Numbered from the stretch's first letter, positions 25,860 to 35,458 are shown. The stretch is DNA of 64,000 bases from Elizabethkingia sp. YR214 (GCF_003058195.1 NZ_QBUH01000001.1:1-64000); one strand, 5' to 3'. The notes: a model not told the origin generated them from the letters alone. Numbers and translations: made by a program.

Positions 25860-27497
25860 TTATAAGCTTACCCCTCTTTTCCAGGGGATAAAATCATCTT
25901 GATTCAGTAAAACAGCTTTTGGTGTAATCCTTCCGCTTGCTACTTCTATACAATAATCGAGAATATCTTCGCCCATTTCTGCAATAGTCTTGCTTCCTTC
26001 TATAATTGGCCCTGTATCGATATCTATAATATCGGACATTCTGATCGCCAATGATGTATTGGTTGCTACTTTTATGGTAGGACAAACCGGATTCCCCGTT
26101 GGTGTTCCCAATCCTGTCGTAAATAATATTAAGGTAGCTCCTGAAGCTGCTTTTCCTGTAGTTGCTTCTACATCATTTCCGGGAGTACAAACTAAACTAA
26201 GTCCGGGTTTTGTTGCTTTCTCTGTATAATCCAACACATCGGCTACCGGAGAAAGACCTCCTTTTCTGGCTGCTCCAACAGATTTTATAGCATCAGTAAT
26301 AAGGCCATCTTTTATATTTCCCGGTGAAGGATTCATATAAAAGCCTGAACCTACCTTATGCGCTAATGTATCATATTCAGTCATGAGTTTGATAAATTTC
26401 TCTGCAGTTTCTTTATCCACAGAGCGGTCTATCATTTCTTGCTCAGCTCCACATAATTCCGGAAACTCAGCTAGTAACACTTTTCCACCTAATCCTACTA
26501 ACAAATCGGCGGTATATCCTACAGACGGATTTGCAGAGATTCCACTGAATCCATCACTTCCACCACATTTCACACCCAATACCAATTTATCCAGGCCTGC
26601 CGGCTTTCTTTCTATTTTATTAATTTCCGTAAGCCCGACAAAAGTGTCATGAATAGCCTGTCTAATTAAAGCTTCTTCACTTTGTGTCTTTTGCTGTTCG
26701 AATACCAGAAGAGGTTTATCGAAATTAGGATTTCTCTCTTTTAAATCTTTTTTAAAGTTATCTACCTGAAGATGCTGACAACCGAGGCTAAGCAAAGTAA
26801 TTCCGGCAACATTCGGATGGTCTGCATAAGATGCTAATAACTTACTAAGCGTTGCAGAATCTTGTCTGGTCCCGCCACAGCCACCACTATGATTCAGGAA
26901 TTTGATACCATCTACATTTTTGAAAACACGGTTCTTTACTTCCACAACCGGATTTAAAGATATATTTTCCAGATCTTCCCCTTTCTGATAAGCTTCCAGT
27001 AAATGATGGGTATAATCTTTATATTTATCTCCTACAGCATATCCCAGCTCGTTGTGCAAGGCTTCTTTAATGATATCCAGGTTTCTGTTTTCACAGAATA
27101 CTGTAGGAATAAACAACCAATAATTGGCTGTACCTACCTCACCATTACTGCGATGATAACCATCAAAAGTTTTATTTTCAAACTTTGAGGTATCAGGTGC
27201 CTGCCACGCATATTCCACATCGCGGTATGCATAAGGTTCTGCAGCATGCTTGGTATTTTCTACATTCATCCTTGCTCCTTTCTTCACATCGAACTGTGTT
27301 TTTCCAACCAGAACGCCGTACATCATTACCTCACTTCCCTGTGGAAGATCCTGCATGAAGAATTTATGCTTTGCGGGAATTTTCTCTAAGGTCTCATATT
27401 CCAGTCCTTCAAAAAAGACCTTCTCACCCTGTTCAATATCCTGTAGTGCCACTAAGACATTGTCCTTTGGGTTAATTCTCAATATTTTATTTTTCAT
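25860..27497 (-). CDS. UxaA/altronate-dehydratase-family enzyme, probable L-fuconate dehydratase
   Basis: 545 residues: an N-terminal SAF domain (about 1-95, NPKDNVLVALQDIEQGEKV), then the iron-dependent dehydratase part with LNHSGGCGGTRQDSATL (catalytic Cys/His region), VLGVKCGGSDGFSGISANP, and a C-terminal ATGKAASGATLILFTTGLGTP. The family dehydrates altronate or galactarate. No enolase-superfamily fuconate dehydratase is in the cluster, so this enzyme is the only candidate for L-fuconate to 2-keto-3-deoxy-L-fuconate. Family call sure, substrate inferred. Confidence 0.85.
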   Translation of the reverse strand: MKNKILRINPKDNVLVALQDIEQGEKVFFEGLEYETLEKIPAKHKFFMQDLPQGSEVMMYGVLVGKTQFDVKKGARMNVENTKHAAEPYAYRDVEYAWQAPDTSKFENKTFDGYHRSNGEVGTANYWLFIPTVFCENRNLDIIKEALHNELGYAVGDKYKDYTHHLLEAYQKGEDLENISLNPVVEVKNRVFKNVDGIKFLNHSGGCGGTRQDSATLSKLLASYADHPNVAGITLLSLGCQHLQVDNFKKDLKERNPNFDKPLLVFEQQKTQSEEALIRQAIHDTFVGLTEINKIERKPAGLDKLVLGVKCGGSDGFSGISANPSVGYTADLLVGLGGKVLLAEFPELCGAEQEMIDRSVDKETAEKFIKLMTEYDTLAHKVGSGFYMNPSPGNIKDGLITDAIKSVGAARKGGLSPVADVLDYTEKATKPGLSLVCTPGNDVEATTGKAASGATLILFTTGLGTPTGNPVCPTIKVATNTSLAIRMSDIIDIDTGPIIEGSKTIAEMGEDILDYCIEVASGRITPKAVLLNQDDFIPWKRGVSL

Positions 27498-27550
27498 GAT
27501 TATGTTCTCTGATTATTAACGAAGTTTTATCAGCAGCTAAAGCTGTCTGA

Positions 27551-28831
27551 CTATGCTTCGGTTGGTTTCCAGCCATATTTACCAAAAGCAAATACAACAA
27601 TGAAACATATAAATGGTACGATGTAGCCATACTGTATACTATGGGTAACATCCGAAATATAGCCCAATCCTAATGGCAATATTGCCCCTCCTACAATGGA
27701 CATTACAATAAGAGAAGATGCTATCTTGGTATCTTTACCCAGATCTGCAATTCCCAGTGAAAAAATTGTAGGAAACATTATTGACATAAAGAAGGCTACT
27801 CCAATCAGTGCATAAATGGTAATATCACCTTTTCCGAATACTGCTACCAAAGTAAGAAGCATGCTCAGAACTGCATAGATCATTAAAAGTTTATTTGGCT
27901 TTACATATTTCATAAAGAAGGTTCCGACAAATCTCCCCACCATAAAGGCCAGACCTGCTAATCCTGAATAGAATGCTGCGTTTTTTTCCGTAATTCCTGC
28001 CGATACAACAACAAAACGTATAAAAAAGCTTAGTACACACACCTGCGCTCCTACATAAAAGAATTGTGCAACAACTGCCCAGCGAAGATGTTTATGTCTC
28101 CATGCATGAGAAATTTTAGATTTATCACCATCATCTTCATGCTTAATGTCTGGCAATTTGGTAAAGACAAACAAAAGCATTACAATGACAATAATAATTC
28201 CCAAAACAAGATATGGGCCTTTTACACTTGCTGCTTCCTGAGCAATATAAGCACTGAGATCCTGTGGGGACAATGCTTTTAGTTGTGCATCAGTCAGAGA
28301 TTGTTCGCTCAGAATATATTTTCCCCCAACGATTGGCGCTATAAAAGCAGCCAGTCCGTTGAAAGATTGTGAAAAGTTTAATCTGCGTGTTGCTGTTTCT
28401 TCAGGACCTAAAATAGTTACATAGGGATTAGCTGCTGTTTCCAGAAATGCCAACCCACAGGCTATAACAAATAATGCTCCTAAAAAGAAAATGTACTTCT
28501 GGGTATTGGCTGCCGGAATAAAAAGGAATGCTCCTATTGCAAACAGACAGAGTCCGAATATGATTCCGCTTTTATAGCCATACTTACGCATAACATTCCC
28601 GGCAGGTATTGCCATAAGAAAATAGGCAATAAATATAGAAAAATCCACAAGGGAAGATTCTAAATCTGTCAGTTGAAAGGCCTTTCTCAGGTGCGGAATC
28701 AGCACCGGATCCAGGTTATGAACAAAGCCCCAGAAGAAGAAGAGACTCGTAACGAGAATCAGTGGGAAAAGATAGCCTCTCCTTCTTTCTGATAAAGCTT
28801 TTGTTGATTGCTCTGTTGTTATGTTTTGCAT
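27551..28831 (-). CDS. fucP: L-fucose:H+ symporter, FucP family
   Basis: 426 residues with 12 predicted membrane segments. FFFWGFVHNLDPVLIPHLRKAF is the FHS-family first helix with its conserved acid, and LAFLETAANPYVTILGPEETATRRLNFSQSFNGLAAFIAP matches the FucP signature in helices 4-5. It imports L-fucose (or a similar 6-deoxy sugar) across the inner membrane. It lies between the catabolic genes and lutC on the same strand, after a 36-base tandem repeat. Confidence 0.88.
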   Translation of the reverse strand: MQNITTEQSTKALSERRRGYLFPLILVTSLFFFWGFVHNLDPVLIPHLRKAFQLTDLESSLVDFSIFIAYFLMAIPAGNVMRKYGYKSGIIFGLCLFAIGAFLFIPAANTQKYIFFLGALFVIACGLAFLETAANPYVTILGPEETATRRLNFSQSFNGLAAFIAPIVGGKYILSEQSLTDAQLKALSPQDLSAYIAQEAASVKGPYLVLGIIIVIVMLLFVFTKLPDIKHEDDGDKSKISHAWRHKHLRWAVVAQFFYVGAQVCVLSFFIRFVVVSAGITEKNAAFYSGLAGLAFMVGRFVGTFFMKYVKPNKLLMIYAVLSMLLTLVAVFGKGDITIYALIGVAFFMSIMFPTIFSLGIADLGKDTKIASSLIVMSIVGGAILPLGLGYISDVTHSIQYGYIVPFICFIVVFAFGKYGWKPTEA

Positions 28832-28850
28832 GGTCTATAAAGTAAAGGTC

Positions 28851-28950
28851 TTCGTGGTTATTAGTTTTTCGTTTTTCACTTAAATTTTCATGGTTATTAG
28901 TTTGTTAGTTTTTATTTAAGCTTTCATGGTTATTAGTTATTCATTATAAA
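28851..28950. repeat. 36-bp tandem repeat, 2.8 copies
   Basis: The block TTC(G/A)TGGTTATTAGTT begins at 28851, 28887 and 28923, exactly 36 bases apart, with similar AT-rich spacers. The third copy overlaps the last codons and stop of lutC. The repeats fill the gap between lutC and fucP. They probably arose by duplication of the lutC end; on the transcribed strand two units each contain a three-codon ATG-AAA frame. Confidence 0.8.
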
Positions 28951-29526
28951 TATGTGGTGGCTGCGTGCACCGTGTGCACCAATCACCAGTGATTGTTCTA
29001 TATCCGCCGTTTTAGACGGTCCTGAAATAAAAGATGAAAATCCGCCTTCTATCTCTATTATTTTATATGCATCATGCATCAGAGCTACTATTTTATCAGC
29101 TGCTAATATCACAAATAAATGTTGAGTGATAAAAGGTAATGCTCTATATTTCATTTGCTTTTCTGTAATCCAGATTGCTGCATTCTCCGCTACTCCTATA
29201 CTCCCTTCGATAAGAGTCACTTCTACATTTTCCAGTTCATGCGGATCTGTTATTTCATCGCTGTCACTGTACAAATCTTCTTTTAGTGCACTGATATTAG
29301 AGATTATCCTTTTATCAGATGCTATATTCTCTCTGAGGTATGCTAAAACCTCGTCTGTATTCTCTACAAATGTAACCTGCGAACCATTATTACGGGCTGT
29401 TTGTACAAAAGACTCCAGAAGGTTTCCGGTTCCCGGTATAAATGATAAGTCTTCAGGCAATTCGTTTCCTGCAGGCTTTACTCTTTCAATTCTGGATAAA
29501 ATTTCTTCTCTACTTCCCATTCTCAA
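28933..29526 (-). CDS. lutC: Lactate-utilisation protein LutC (LUD domain)
   Basis: 197 residues of the LUD family (YkgG/LutC). Features are the acidic VTLIEGSIGVAENAAIWI stretch, ITQHLFVILAADKIVALMHDAYK and the C-terminal GPSKTADIEQSLVIGAHGARS block, which is characteristic. With LutA and LutB it forms the iron-sulfur L-lactate oxidase complex. Its start overlaps the lutB end by 17 bases. It supplies the last step for the lactate released from fucose. Confidence 0.9.
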   Translation of the reverse strand: MRMGSREEILSRIERVKPAGNELPEDLSFIPGTGNLLESFVQTARNNGSQVTFVENTDEVLAYLRENIASDKRIISNISALKEDLYSDSDEITDPHELENVEVTLIEGSIGVAENAAIWITEKQMKYRALPFITQHLFVILAADKIVALMHDAYKIIEIEGGFSSFISGPSKTADIEQSLVIGAHGARSHHIFIMNN

Positions 29527-30880
29527 TATTCTTTTTATACCATTCTTTAAAGCTTTCCTCTGGCATTTCAGGCATCTCTCGATGCTTATACCATGGATTC
29601 ATACCACTTTTAAGAAGGAATGGTGTGTAACGATATCCAAATTTCACTTTCTTTCTAAGCTTCTCATACTTTTTTGCATTGGAAAGTGACCTTGCCATTA
29701 GCTTCATAGAGAAGTTTTTTACCGGCTCTCCTAATCCTGAAGCAATAACCTCTTGTCTTAGTTCATACAACTGATTATGCAAATCAATCTGTACCGGACA
29801 TACATTGGTACATGAGCCACATAATGTAGATGCAAAAGGTAGATCCTTGTACTCTTCAATATTTCGTGCCGGACTTAGTACTGAGCCTATCGGCCCTGCA
29901 ACTGCTGTATGATAGCTATGTCCGCCACTCCGTCTGTATACAGGACATGTATTAAAACAGGCGCCGCAACGTATACACTTCAGCGAATTTCGGAATTTTT
30001 CTCTGCCTAACTGCTCGGATCGGCCGTTGTCCACAATTACCAAATGTATTTCCTGCCCATCTCTTGGTTTTCTGAAATGGCTGGAATATGTAGTGATAGG
30101 CTGTCCTGTAGCACTTCTTGTAAGAAGACGAAGAAAAACACCCAGATGTTCACGCTTTGGAACTATTTTTTCCAATCCCATACAGGCAATATGCACATTT
30201 GCCAGATGCGCCCCCATATCCGCATTTCCTTCATTGGTACATACCACAAACTCACCGGTTTCTGCAACAGCAAAGTTAACTCCCGTTAAAGCTGCCTGGC
30301 TTTGCAAAAATTTCTTTCTAAGATCCTGGCGTGCTATTTCTGTTAGCTGCTGCGGATCAGAAAGACCTTTTGGGGTATTAAGATGCTCATGGAAAATCTC
30401 ACCTATTTCTTCTTTCTTCTTATGGATGCATGGCAGTACAATATGACTCGGCGGTTCTTTAGCCAACTGAACAATACGTTCTCCCAAATCGGTATCTGTT
30501 ACTTCTATTCCGTTTTTCTCCAGATAATCATTCAGGTGACATTCTTCTGTAAGCATAGACTTACTTTTCACCATCTTTTTTACCTGATGTTTCTCCAGAA
30601 CAGAGAGCACAATAGCATTATGCTCTGCTGCATCTTTAGCCCAGTGTACTTTAATACCATTTTCTAAAGCATTCTTCTCGAACTCTATTAAATAGGTATC
30701 GAGATTGGAAAGTACGTTCAGTTTTATTTTAGATGCAGTATCTCTCAGCTTCTCCCAGTCAGGAATAGGTTTACTCTGTCGGTCACGTTTCTCGCGGACA
30801 AACCACAACGTCTTGTTGTGCCAGTCTACACGGTCTTCATCCCGGTTAAATTGTTCTGCTAAAGCGGCGTGATTCTTCAT
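29510..30880 (-). CDS. lutB: Lactate-utilisation iron-sulfur protein LutB
   Basis: 456 residues. An N-terminal LUD-like part (LSNLDTYLIEFEKNALENGIKVHWA, then LTGVNFAVAETGEFVVCTNEGN) is followed by two 4Fe-4S ferredoxin motifs, CIRCGACFNTCPVYRRSGG near 310 and CGSCTNVCPVQIDLHNQL near 360. This is the standard LutB/YkgF architecture and length. It carries electrons from L-lactate oxidation toward the respiratory chain. Confidence 0.93.
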   Translation of the reverse strand: MKNHAALAEQFNRDEDRVDWHNKTLWFVREKRDRQSKPIPDWEKLRDTASKIKLNVLSNLDTYLIEFEKNALENGIKVHWAKDAAEHNAIVLSVLEKHQVKKMVKSKSMLTEECHLNDYLEKNGIEVTDTDLGERIVQLAKEPPSHIVLPCIHKKKEEIGEIFHEHLNTPKGLSDPQQLTEIARQDLRKKFLQSQAALTGVNFAVAETGEFVVCTNEGNADMGAHLANVHIACMGLEKIVPKREHLGVFLRLLTRSATGQPITTYSSHFRKPRDGQEIHLVIVDNGRSEQLGREKFRNSLKCIRCGACFNTCPVYRRSGGHSYHTAVAGPIGSVLSPARNIEEYKDLPFASTLCGSCTNVCPVQIDLHNQLYELRQEVIASGLGEPVKNFSMKLMARSLSNAKKYEKLRKKVKFGYRYTPFLLKSGMNPWYKHREMPEMPEESFKEWYKKNIENGK

Positions 30881-30889
30881 TTTTACTTA

Positions 30890-31627
30890 TTAATTATTCA
30901 AAATCTCCGCTATGTGCATCACTTTCACAGTGCTTTTTTCTCTTTTCAGAATTCCTTCCAGGTGCATAAGGCAAGACATATCACAAGCTGCAATATATTC
31001 TGCACCGTGTTTTATATGATCCTCTACTCTGTCTTTACCCATTTTGGATGATACAGCTTCTTCAGCAACACAAAATGTTCCGCCAAAACCACAGCACTCA
31101 TCCTGTTTATCTAGTTCTATAAGCTCTATTCCTTTCACCTGATTTAATAATTGTTCAGGTTTTGAAAAATAAGGAGCTGTTAATTCGCTCATACCGGAAA
31201 GCTTTAGACCTCTTTGCCCATGACAACTTTGGTGAAAGCCTACTTTATGAGGAAAAGAAACTTCAAGATTTTCAACTTTCAATATATCTGTCAAAAATTC
31301 TGTCAGCTCATAAATATTCTCACGAATACGTATTGCTGTATCTTCATTCTCCTTTCCCTCTCCCTTCAGATGCTCTTTAATATGTAAAACACAACTTCCT
31401 GAAGGAGCTACAATAGCATCATAATCTTTGAACTGTTGAATAAAATTCCTGTCAGTATCGCATGTAAGATGCTGATAACCTGAATTGGCCATTGGCTGAC
31501 CGCAGCAGGTCTGACCTGTCGGATAACTAACATCTACACCAAGCTTTTTTAATAAAGAATAAGTTGCTATCCCAACTTTAGGATACAATATATCTATATA
31601 ACATGGTACGAATAATCCAACTTTCAT
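30890..31627 (-). CDS. lutA: Lactate-utilisation (Fe-S)-binding protein LutA
   Basis: 245 residues with two CCG-type cysteine-rich domains: GQTCCGQPMANSGY near 40, and SCHGQRGLKLSG followed by ELDKQDECCGFGGTFCVAEEAVSSKMG near 185. Length and motifs match LutA/YkgE. It is the first gene of the leftward lut-fuc operon and is divergent from the AraC regulator. I see no exact TAnnTTTG promoter in the 155-base gap; the nearest is an ATATTTG-like element. Confidence 0.92.
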   Translation of the reverse strand: MKVGLFVPCYIDILYPKVGIATYSLLKKLGVDVSYPTGQTCCGQPMANSGYQHLTCDTDRNFIQQFKDYDAIVAPSGSCVLHIKEHLKGEGKENEDTAIRIRENIYELTEFLTDILKVENLEVSFPHKVGFHQSCHGQRGLKLSGMSELTAPYFSKPEQLLNQVKGIELIELDKQDECCGFGGTFCVAEEAVSSKMGKDRVEDHIKHGAEYIAACDMSCLMHLEGILKREKSTVKVMHIAEILNN

Positions 31628-31782
31628 AACAATTCAATAAAGAATCAAATATTTTTTTAAACTTTATTAACACAAATTAAGGTTTTATTTAGAAAATAAA
31701 ATTTCAGTATTTTATCCAATTATTAAGCTATATTATCCAAAAAGGTTTAATTTTATGTTTTAGATACTGATATAACTAAATA

Positions 31783-32649
31783 ATGAAGCCACAGTTCCTG
31801 AAAATCTCCTCGGATACACTCCATTCCTTCAATGCCAGAAAGGATATAATGCCCGATGTAAACAACAAATGGCACTACCATATGGTATTGGAGCTTATCT
31901 ATTTCCGAAAAGGTTCGGGGACCCAGTATGTGGGCAATAGTATTGAGCGTTTTAAAGAAGGAGATGTTGCTCTTATTGGTAAAAACCTTCCGCATTACTG
32001 GCTATTCGATGCAAAATACTTTGAAAACCCTAAAAGAAATAAGGTTGAAATTTTTGTAATACATTTTGGAGAACATTTCTGGGGTGAAGATTTTTTAAAG
32101 CTTCCCGAGAATCAGACATTGAAAAAGACCCTGGCACTTAGCTCCAGAGGATTCCAGATTAAGGGGGAGGCTAAAGAGAAACTTACACAGCTCATCCCGG
32201 AAATTGTAGAAAGCGACGGAACTCTGAAAATCATACGTCTATTAGAAGCCTTACACAGCATTAGTGAATCTGCTGAATACGAATTTTTAACTTCAGCCAA
32301 TTTTAAATATCATTTTGACGAGGATGAGAGGCATCGGATTTTGGATATTTATAATTACACTTTATCTAACTATACTCAAAAAATAACGTTGGAAGACGTA
32401 TCTGAAATAGCTAACCTTAGCCCTAACTCATTTTGTAAATTCTTTAAATCCCGTACGGGGAAAACTTATACACAATTTGTTAATGAAATCCGGATTGGTG
32501 ATGCTTGTCAGAAACTTATCGAAAATCAAATGTCTGTAAAGGAGGTTTGCTTTGCGAGTGGCTTCAATAATTTTACCAGCTTTCATGAGTGTTTCAAGAA
32601 CATCACAGGCAAAAGTCCTCTAAAATATCAACAGCTTTACAGAAAATAA
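31783..32649 (+). CDS. AraC-family regulator of the lut-fuc operon
   Basis: 288 residues: an N-terminal cupin sensor (about 25-120, WHYHMVLELIYFRKGSGTQYVG, GDVALIGKNLPHYW) and two HTH motifs at 190-288 (ITLEDVSEIANLSPNSFCKFFKSRTGKTY, MSVKEVCFASGFNNFTSFHECFKNITGKSP). Divergent placement next to lutA and the sugar-sensing architecture point to control of the fucose/lactate genes by L-fucose or a pathway intermediate. No operator repeat is obvious in the gap. Confidence 0.88.
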   Translation: MKPQFLKISSDTLHSFNARKDIMPDVNNKWHYHMVLELIYFRKGSGTQYVGNSIERFKEGDVALIGKNLPHYWLFDAKYFENPKRNKVEIFVIHFGEHFWGEDFLKLPENQTLKKTLALSSRGFQIKGEAKEKLTQLIPEIVESDGTLKIIRLLEALHSISESAEYEFLTSANFKYHFDEDERHRILDIYNYTLSNYTQKITLEDVSEIANLSPNSFCKFFKSRTGKTYTQFVNEIRIGDACQKLIENQMSVKEVCFASGFNNFTSFHECFKNITGKSPLKYQQLYRK

Positions 32650-32685
32650 TATTTTCCGTAACTTCTCTAACAAAACACAAATGTT

Positions 32686-33840
32686 ATGCTGAAGATGATT
32701 GAGGTTACTGATAGAATAACACGAAAAAAGTTTCTTGAATTTCCTGTAAGGCTCTATCGGCTAGATAAAAATTTTATCCGGAATATGGACAAAGATGTTG
32801 AAGACATCTTCAATCCTGTAAAGAATAAGTTTTTTGGCTCCGGAGAAGCTTCCAGATGGCTATGCACTAACGAAAAACAAGAAACAATAGGTCGCGTAGC
32901 AGTATTCTATACTCGTAAGTATAGGCAAGATCAGCCAACAGGTGGAATTGGCTTTTTTGATTGCATTAATGATCAAATAACAGCTAATTTCATTTTCGAC
33001 TTTTGTAGAGAATGGCTACAGCAGAGAGGCATGGAGGCTATGGACGGGCCTATCAATTTTGGCGAAAGAGACCAGTTCTGGGGATTACTAACTGAGGGAT
33101 TTACAAAGCCTCTTTACAGAATGAATTACAACTTCCCTTACTATCAGAAGCTTTTTGAGAGTTACGGTTTTCAGCCATATTTTCAACAATTATGTTTTTC
33201 CCGAAAAACGACAAGTGAAGTGGACTCCAGCTTTATAAATGCGCATACACGTCTTAGCCAAAATCCGGATATTCATGCAGAAAGAATGCAGATAAAACAC
33301 CTTGATCGCTATGCTGAGGATTTTACCCATATTTATAATGCTGCATGGGCAAATCACGGTGAAGGAAAACAGTTGGATGTAAAACAGGTAAAAATAATGT
33401 TTCATATTATAAAGCCTGTAATCAATGAACATATCTCCTGGTTTATATATGAAAAAGGAAGTCCGATTGGCATGTGGATAAATCTTCCGGATCTGAATGA
33501 ATGGTTCCGATACCTAAACGGAAAATTTGGAATATGGGAAAAAATAAAGTTTTTGTTTATCCAGAAATTTGTCCCAAATAAAAAGATGGTAGGGCTGGTT
33601 TTTGGTGTTGTTCCTGAATGGCAAAAAAGGGGTATAGATGGCTATATGATATGGGAAGGGACACAGCATCTAAGAAAACACACTCATTTTGAGGAAATAG
33701 AAATGCAGTGGATAGGTGATTTTAATCCTAAAATGATTAAAATTGCAGAAAACTTAGATACAACTATCACAAGAAAACTTACAACTTATCGTTATTTATT
33801 CGACAGAAATAAAATATTTAAGAAACATCCAACGTTATAA
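32686..33840 (+). CDS. Hypothetical GNAT-fold-like protein
   Basis: 384 residues resembling proteins annotated as YghO-like or GNAT-like in many Bacteroidota. It has WLCTNEKQETIGRVAVFYTRKY and GGIGFFDCINDQ in the first half (acetyl-CoA-type beta strands) and VGLVFGVVPEWQKRGIDGYMIWEG near 310, a pyrophosphate-loop-like segment. The catalytic role is not known. Start: an ATG at 32681 is out of frame and stops after three codons; 32686 or 32695 is the real start. It follows AraC by 36 bases and precedes a small membrane protein. Confidence 0.65.
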   Translation: MLKMIEVTDRITRKKFLEFPVRLYRLDKNFIRNMDKDVEDIFNPVKNKFFGSGEASRWLCTNEKQETIGRVAVFYTRKYRQDQPTGGIGFFDCINDQITANFIFDFCREWLQQRGMEAMDGPINFGERDQFWGLLTEGFTKPLYRMNYNFPYYQKLFESYGFQPYFQQLCFSRKTTSEVDSSFINAHTRLSQNPDIHAERMQIKHLDRYAEDFTHIYNAAWANHGEGKQLDVKQVKIMFHIIKPVINEHISWFIYEKGSPIGMWINLPDLNEWFRYLNGKFGIWEKIKFLFIQKFVPNKKMVGLVFGVVPEWQKRGIDGYMIWEGTQHLRKHTHFEEIEMQWIGDFNPKMIKIAENLDTTITRKLTTYRYLFDRNKIFKKHPTL

Positions 33841-33855
33841 CGAAAATATATTACA

Positions 33856-34347
33856 ATGAACTCAATTTTTATACTTTTGATCGTCTTCATTATTGCCTTT
33901 TTAGGCTTTATCGGACTTATTTTTCTAATTGCTTTTCTGGCTTCTCAAAGCAGAAAGAAAAAACAGGAAGCTGTACTTGCTACATTACCGGAAGGTGCCA
34001 AGCTTAAAGCTATTGTACGTTATAATAAGGGTAAGCAACAAACGAAAATATTAAAAATGAAAGCCTTTCAGGGAAGTGGTGTTCTTTATGTTCTGGATAA
34101 CAAGATTATTTTTCAGGACACCCTGAATCATAATCCATATAGCTTTGATCTGAAAACGGCAGCAGTTAACTGGGTTGGAATTAATGCAGCGAACGGAGCT
34201 CTTAACTGGTTTAAAGTTTCGGATGAACAGACAGAATACTACTTTAATGTAGAAAGCGGAATGTTTATCTGGCATACATCTTCAGGAAAACCTACAACAG
34301 AACAAATTTGCAATAATCTAAAGTCTTTGCAATTAGAGGCTGTTTAG
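33856..34347 (+). CDS. Small membrane-anchored protein of unknown function
   Basis: 163 residues. One strong N-terminal hydrophobic helix (about 2-30, FILLIVFIIAFLGFIGLIFLI) is followed by a basic SRKKKQE turn and a soluble beta-rich domain (ILKMKAFQGSGVLYVLDNKIIF). I do not recognise the family. It is 15 bases after the preceding gene and ends before a strong terminator, so the two genes form the end of a transcript. Confidence 0.7.
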   Translation: MNSIFILLIVFIIAFLGFIGLIFLIAFLASQSRKKKQEAVLATLPEGAKLKAIVRYNKGKQQTKILKMKAFQGSGVLYVLDNKIIFQDTLNHNPYSFDLKTAAVNWVGINAANGALNWFKVSDEQTEYYFNVESGMFIWHTSSGKPTTEQICNNLKSLQLEAV

Positions 34348-34393
34348 CCATTTCGTATAAAATTACATAAACCTTGTCAAGGTATAGATACCA

Positions 34394-34419
34394 AAAAGGC
34401 GGACTATAGTCCGCCTTTT
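34394..34419. terminator. Bidirectional terminator
   Basis: A perfect 11-pair stem, AAAAGGCGGAC/GTCCGCCTTTT, with loop TATA and T-rich ends on both strands. It lies between the convergent 33856 gene and metF and serves both. Confidence 0.92.
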
Positions 34420-34436
34420 ATTTTTCTAAAGTATCC

Positions 34437-35396
34437 TTAGAAGAATTCGCTTACAATTTTCTGGATATTGTCACTTTTACCCATGGTATAGAAATGTAGT
34501 GCAGGAACGCCAAAATCTAATAACTCTTTGCATTGCTGAACGCACCATTCAATTCCGACTTGTTTTACAGCTTCATTATTCTTGCATTGTGACACAGCAT
34601 TTACCAAATCTTCAGGAATATCTATTTTGAATACCTGAGGAAGCAGTTGTAAGTGTTTTTTTACAGCAAGAGGTTTTATACCCGGAATAATAGGGACATC
34701 TATTCCGGCTTCACGGGCTAGTTTTACAAATTCAAAGTATTTCTGATTATCCAAAAACATTTGAGTTACTACATAATCTGCTCCTAACTCAACTTTTTGT
34801 TTCAGCATTTTAAGATCATATTGCATAGAAGGCGCTTCCAGATGCTTTTCAGGATAACCCGCTACACCAATACAGAAACTATTGTTGAGATCATTACCTG
34901 AGATTTCTCCATGAAGAAACTTTCCTTTTCCAAGATCATTAATCTGGGTAACAAGGTCGGAAGCATAACGGTTTCCGCCTTTAGTTGGCTCAAAATACTT
35001 TTCGCCTTTCATAGCATCCCCACGTAGTGCCATTATATTATCAATTCCCAGATAAAGACAGTCTACCAAAAGGTATTCTGTTTCTTCTTTAGTAAAGCCA
35101 CCACATAATACATGCGGAACAGTATCTACATTATATTTATACTGAATGGAAGCACAAATCCCTAATGTACCGGGTCTCATTCTGGAAATTTTACGTTCCA
35201 TAAGCCCATTGCCTTTTTCAAGGTAAATATATTCTTCCCGGGAGGTCGTTACATCTATAAAAGATGGTTTAAACTCCATTAATGGGTCTATATTTTTGTA
35301 CAAATCTCCAATTCCGTGACCTTTCTGAGGCGGAATTATTTCGTAAGAGAGAAGTGTTTTTCCTTTACTTTGAGCAATATGTTCGGTAACTTTCAT
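34437..35396 (-). CDS. metF: Methylenetetrahydrofolate reductase
   Basis: 319 residues. SYEIIPPQKG near the start supplies the conserved Glu, GALRGD-like IMALRGDAMKG is near 120, QMFLDNQKYFEFV near 215 and PIIPGIKPL near 240. It reduces 5,10-methylene-THF to 5-methyl-THF, the methyl donor for the MetH proteins encoded immediately upstream. Last gene of the leftward methionine operon, ending 18 bases before the terminator. Confidence 0.95.
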   Translation of the reverse strand: MKVTEHIAQSKGKTLLSYEIIPPQKGHGIGDLYKNIDPLMEFKPSFIDVTTSREEYIYLEKGNGLMERKISRMRPGTLGICASIQYKYNVDTVPHVLCGGFTKEETEYLLVDCLYLGIDNIMALRGDAMKGEKYFEPTKGGNRYASDLVTQINDLGKGKFLHGEISGNDLNNSFCIGVAGYPEKHLEAPSMQYDLKMLKQKVELGADYVVTQMFLDNQKYFEFVKLAREAGIDVPIIPGIKPLAVKKHLQLLPQVFKIDIPEDLVNAVSQCKNNEAVKQVGIEWCVQQCKELLDFGVPALHFYTMGKSDNIQKIVSEFF

Positions 35397-35458
35397 AGTT
35401 TTTAATGTAATAATCTAAGGATGTAATTGTTTTAACAATATGTGATTTGATGAAATTT

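Noticed and set aside
28851-28950. CRISPR array
   Set aside because: The 36-base units are head-to-tail with similar spacers, fewer than three full copies and no cas genes.
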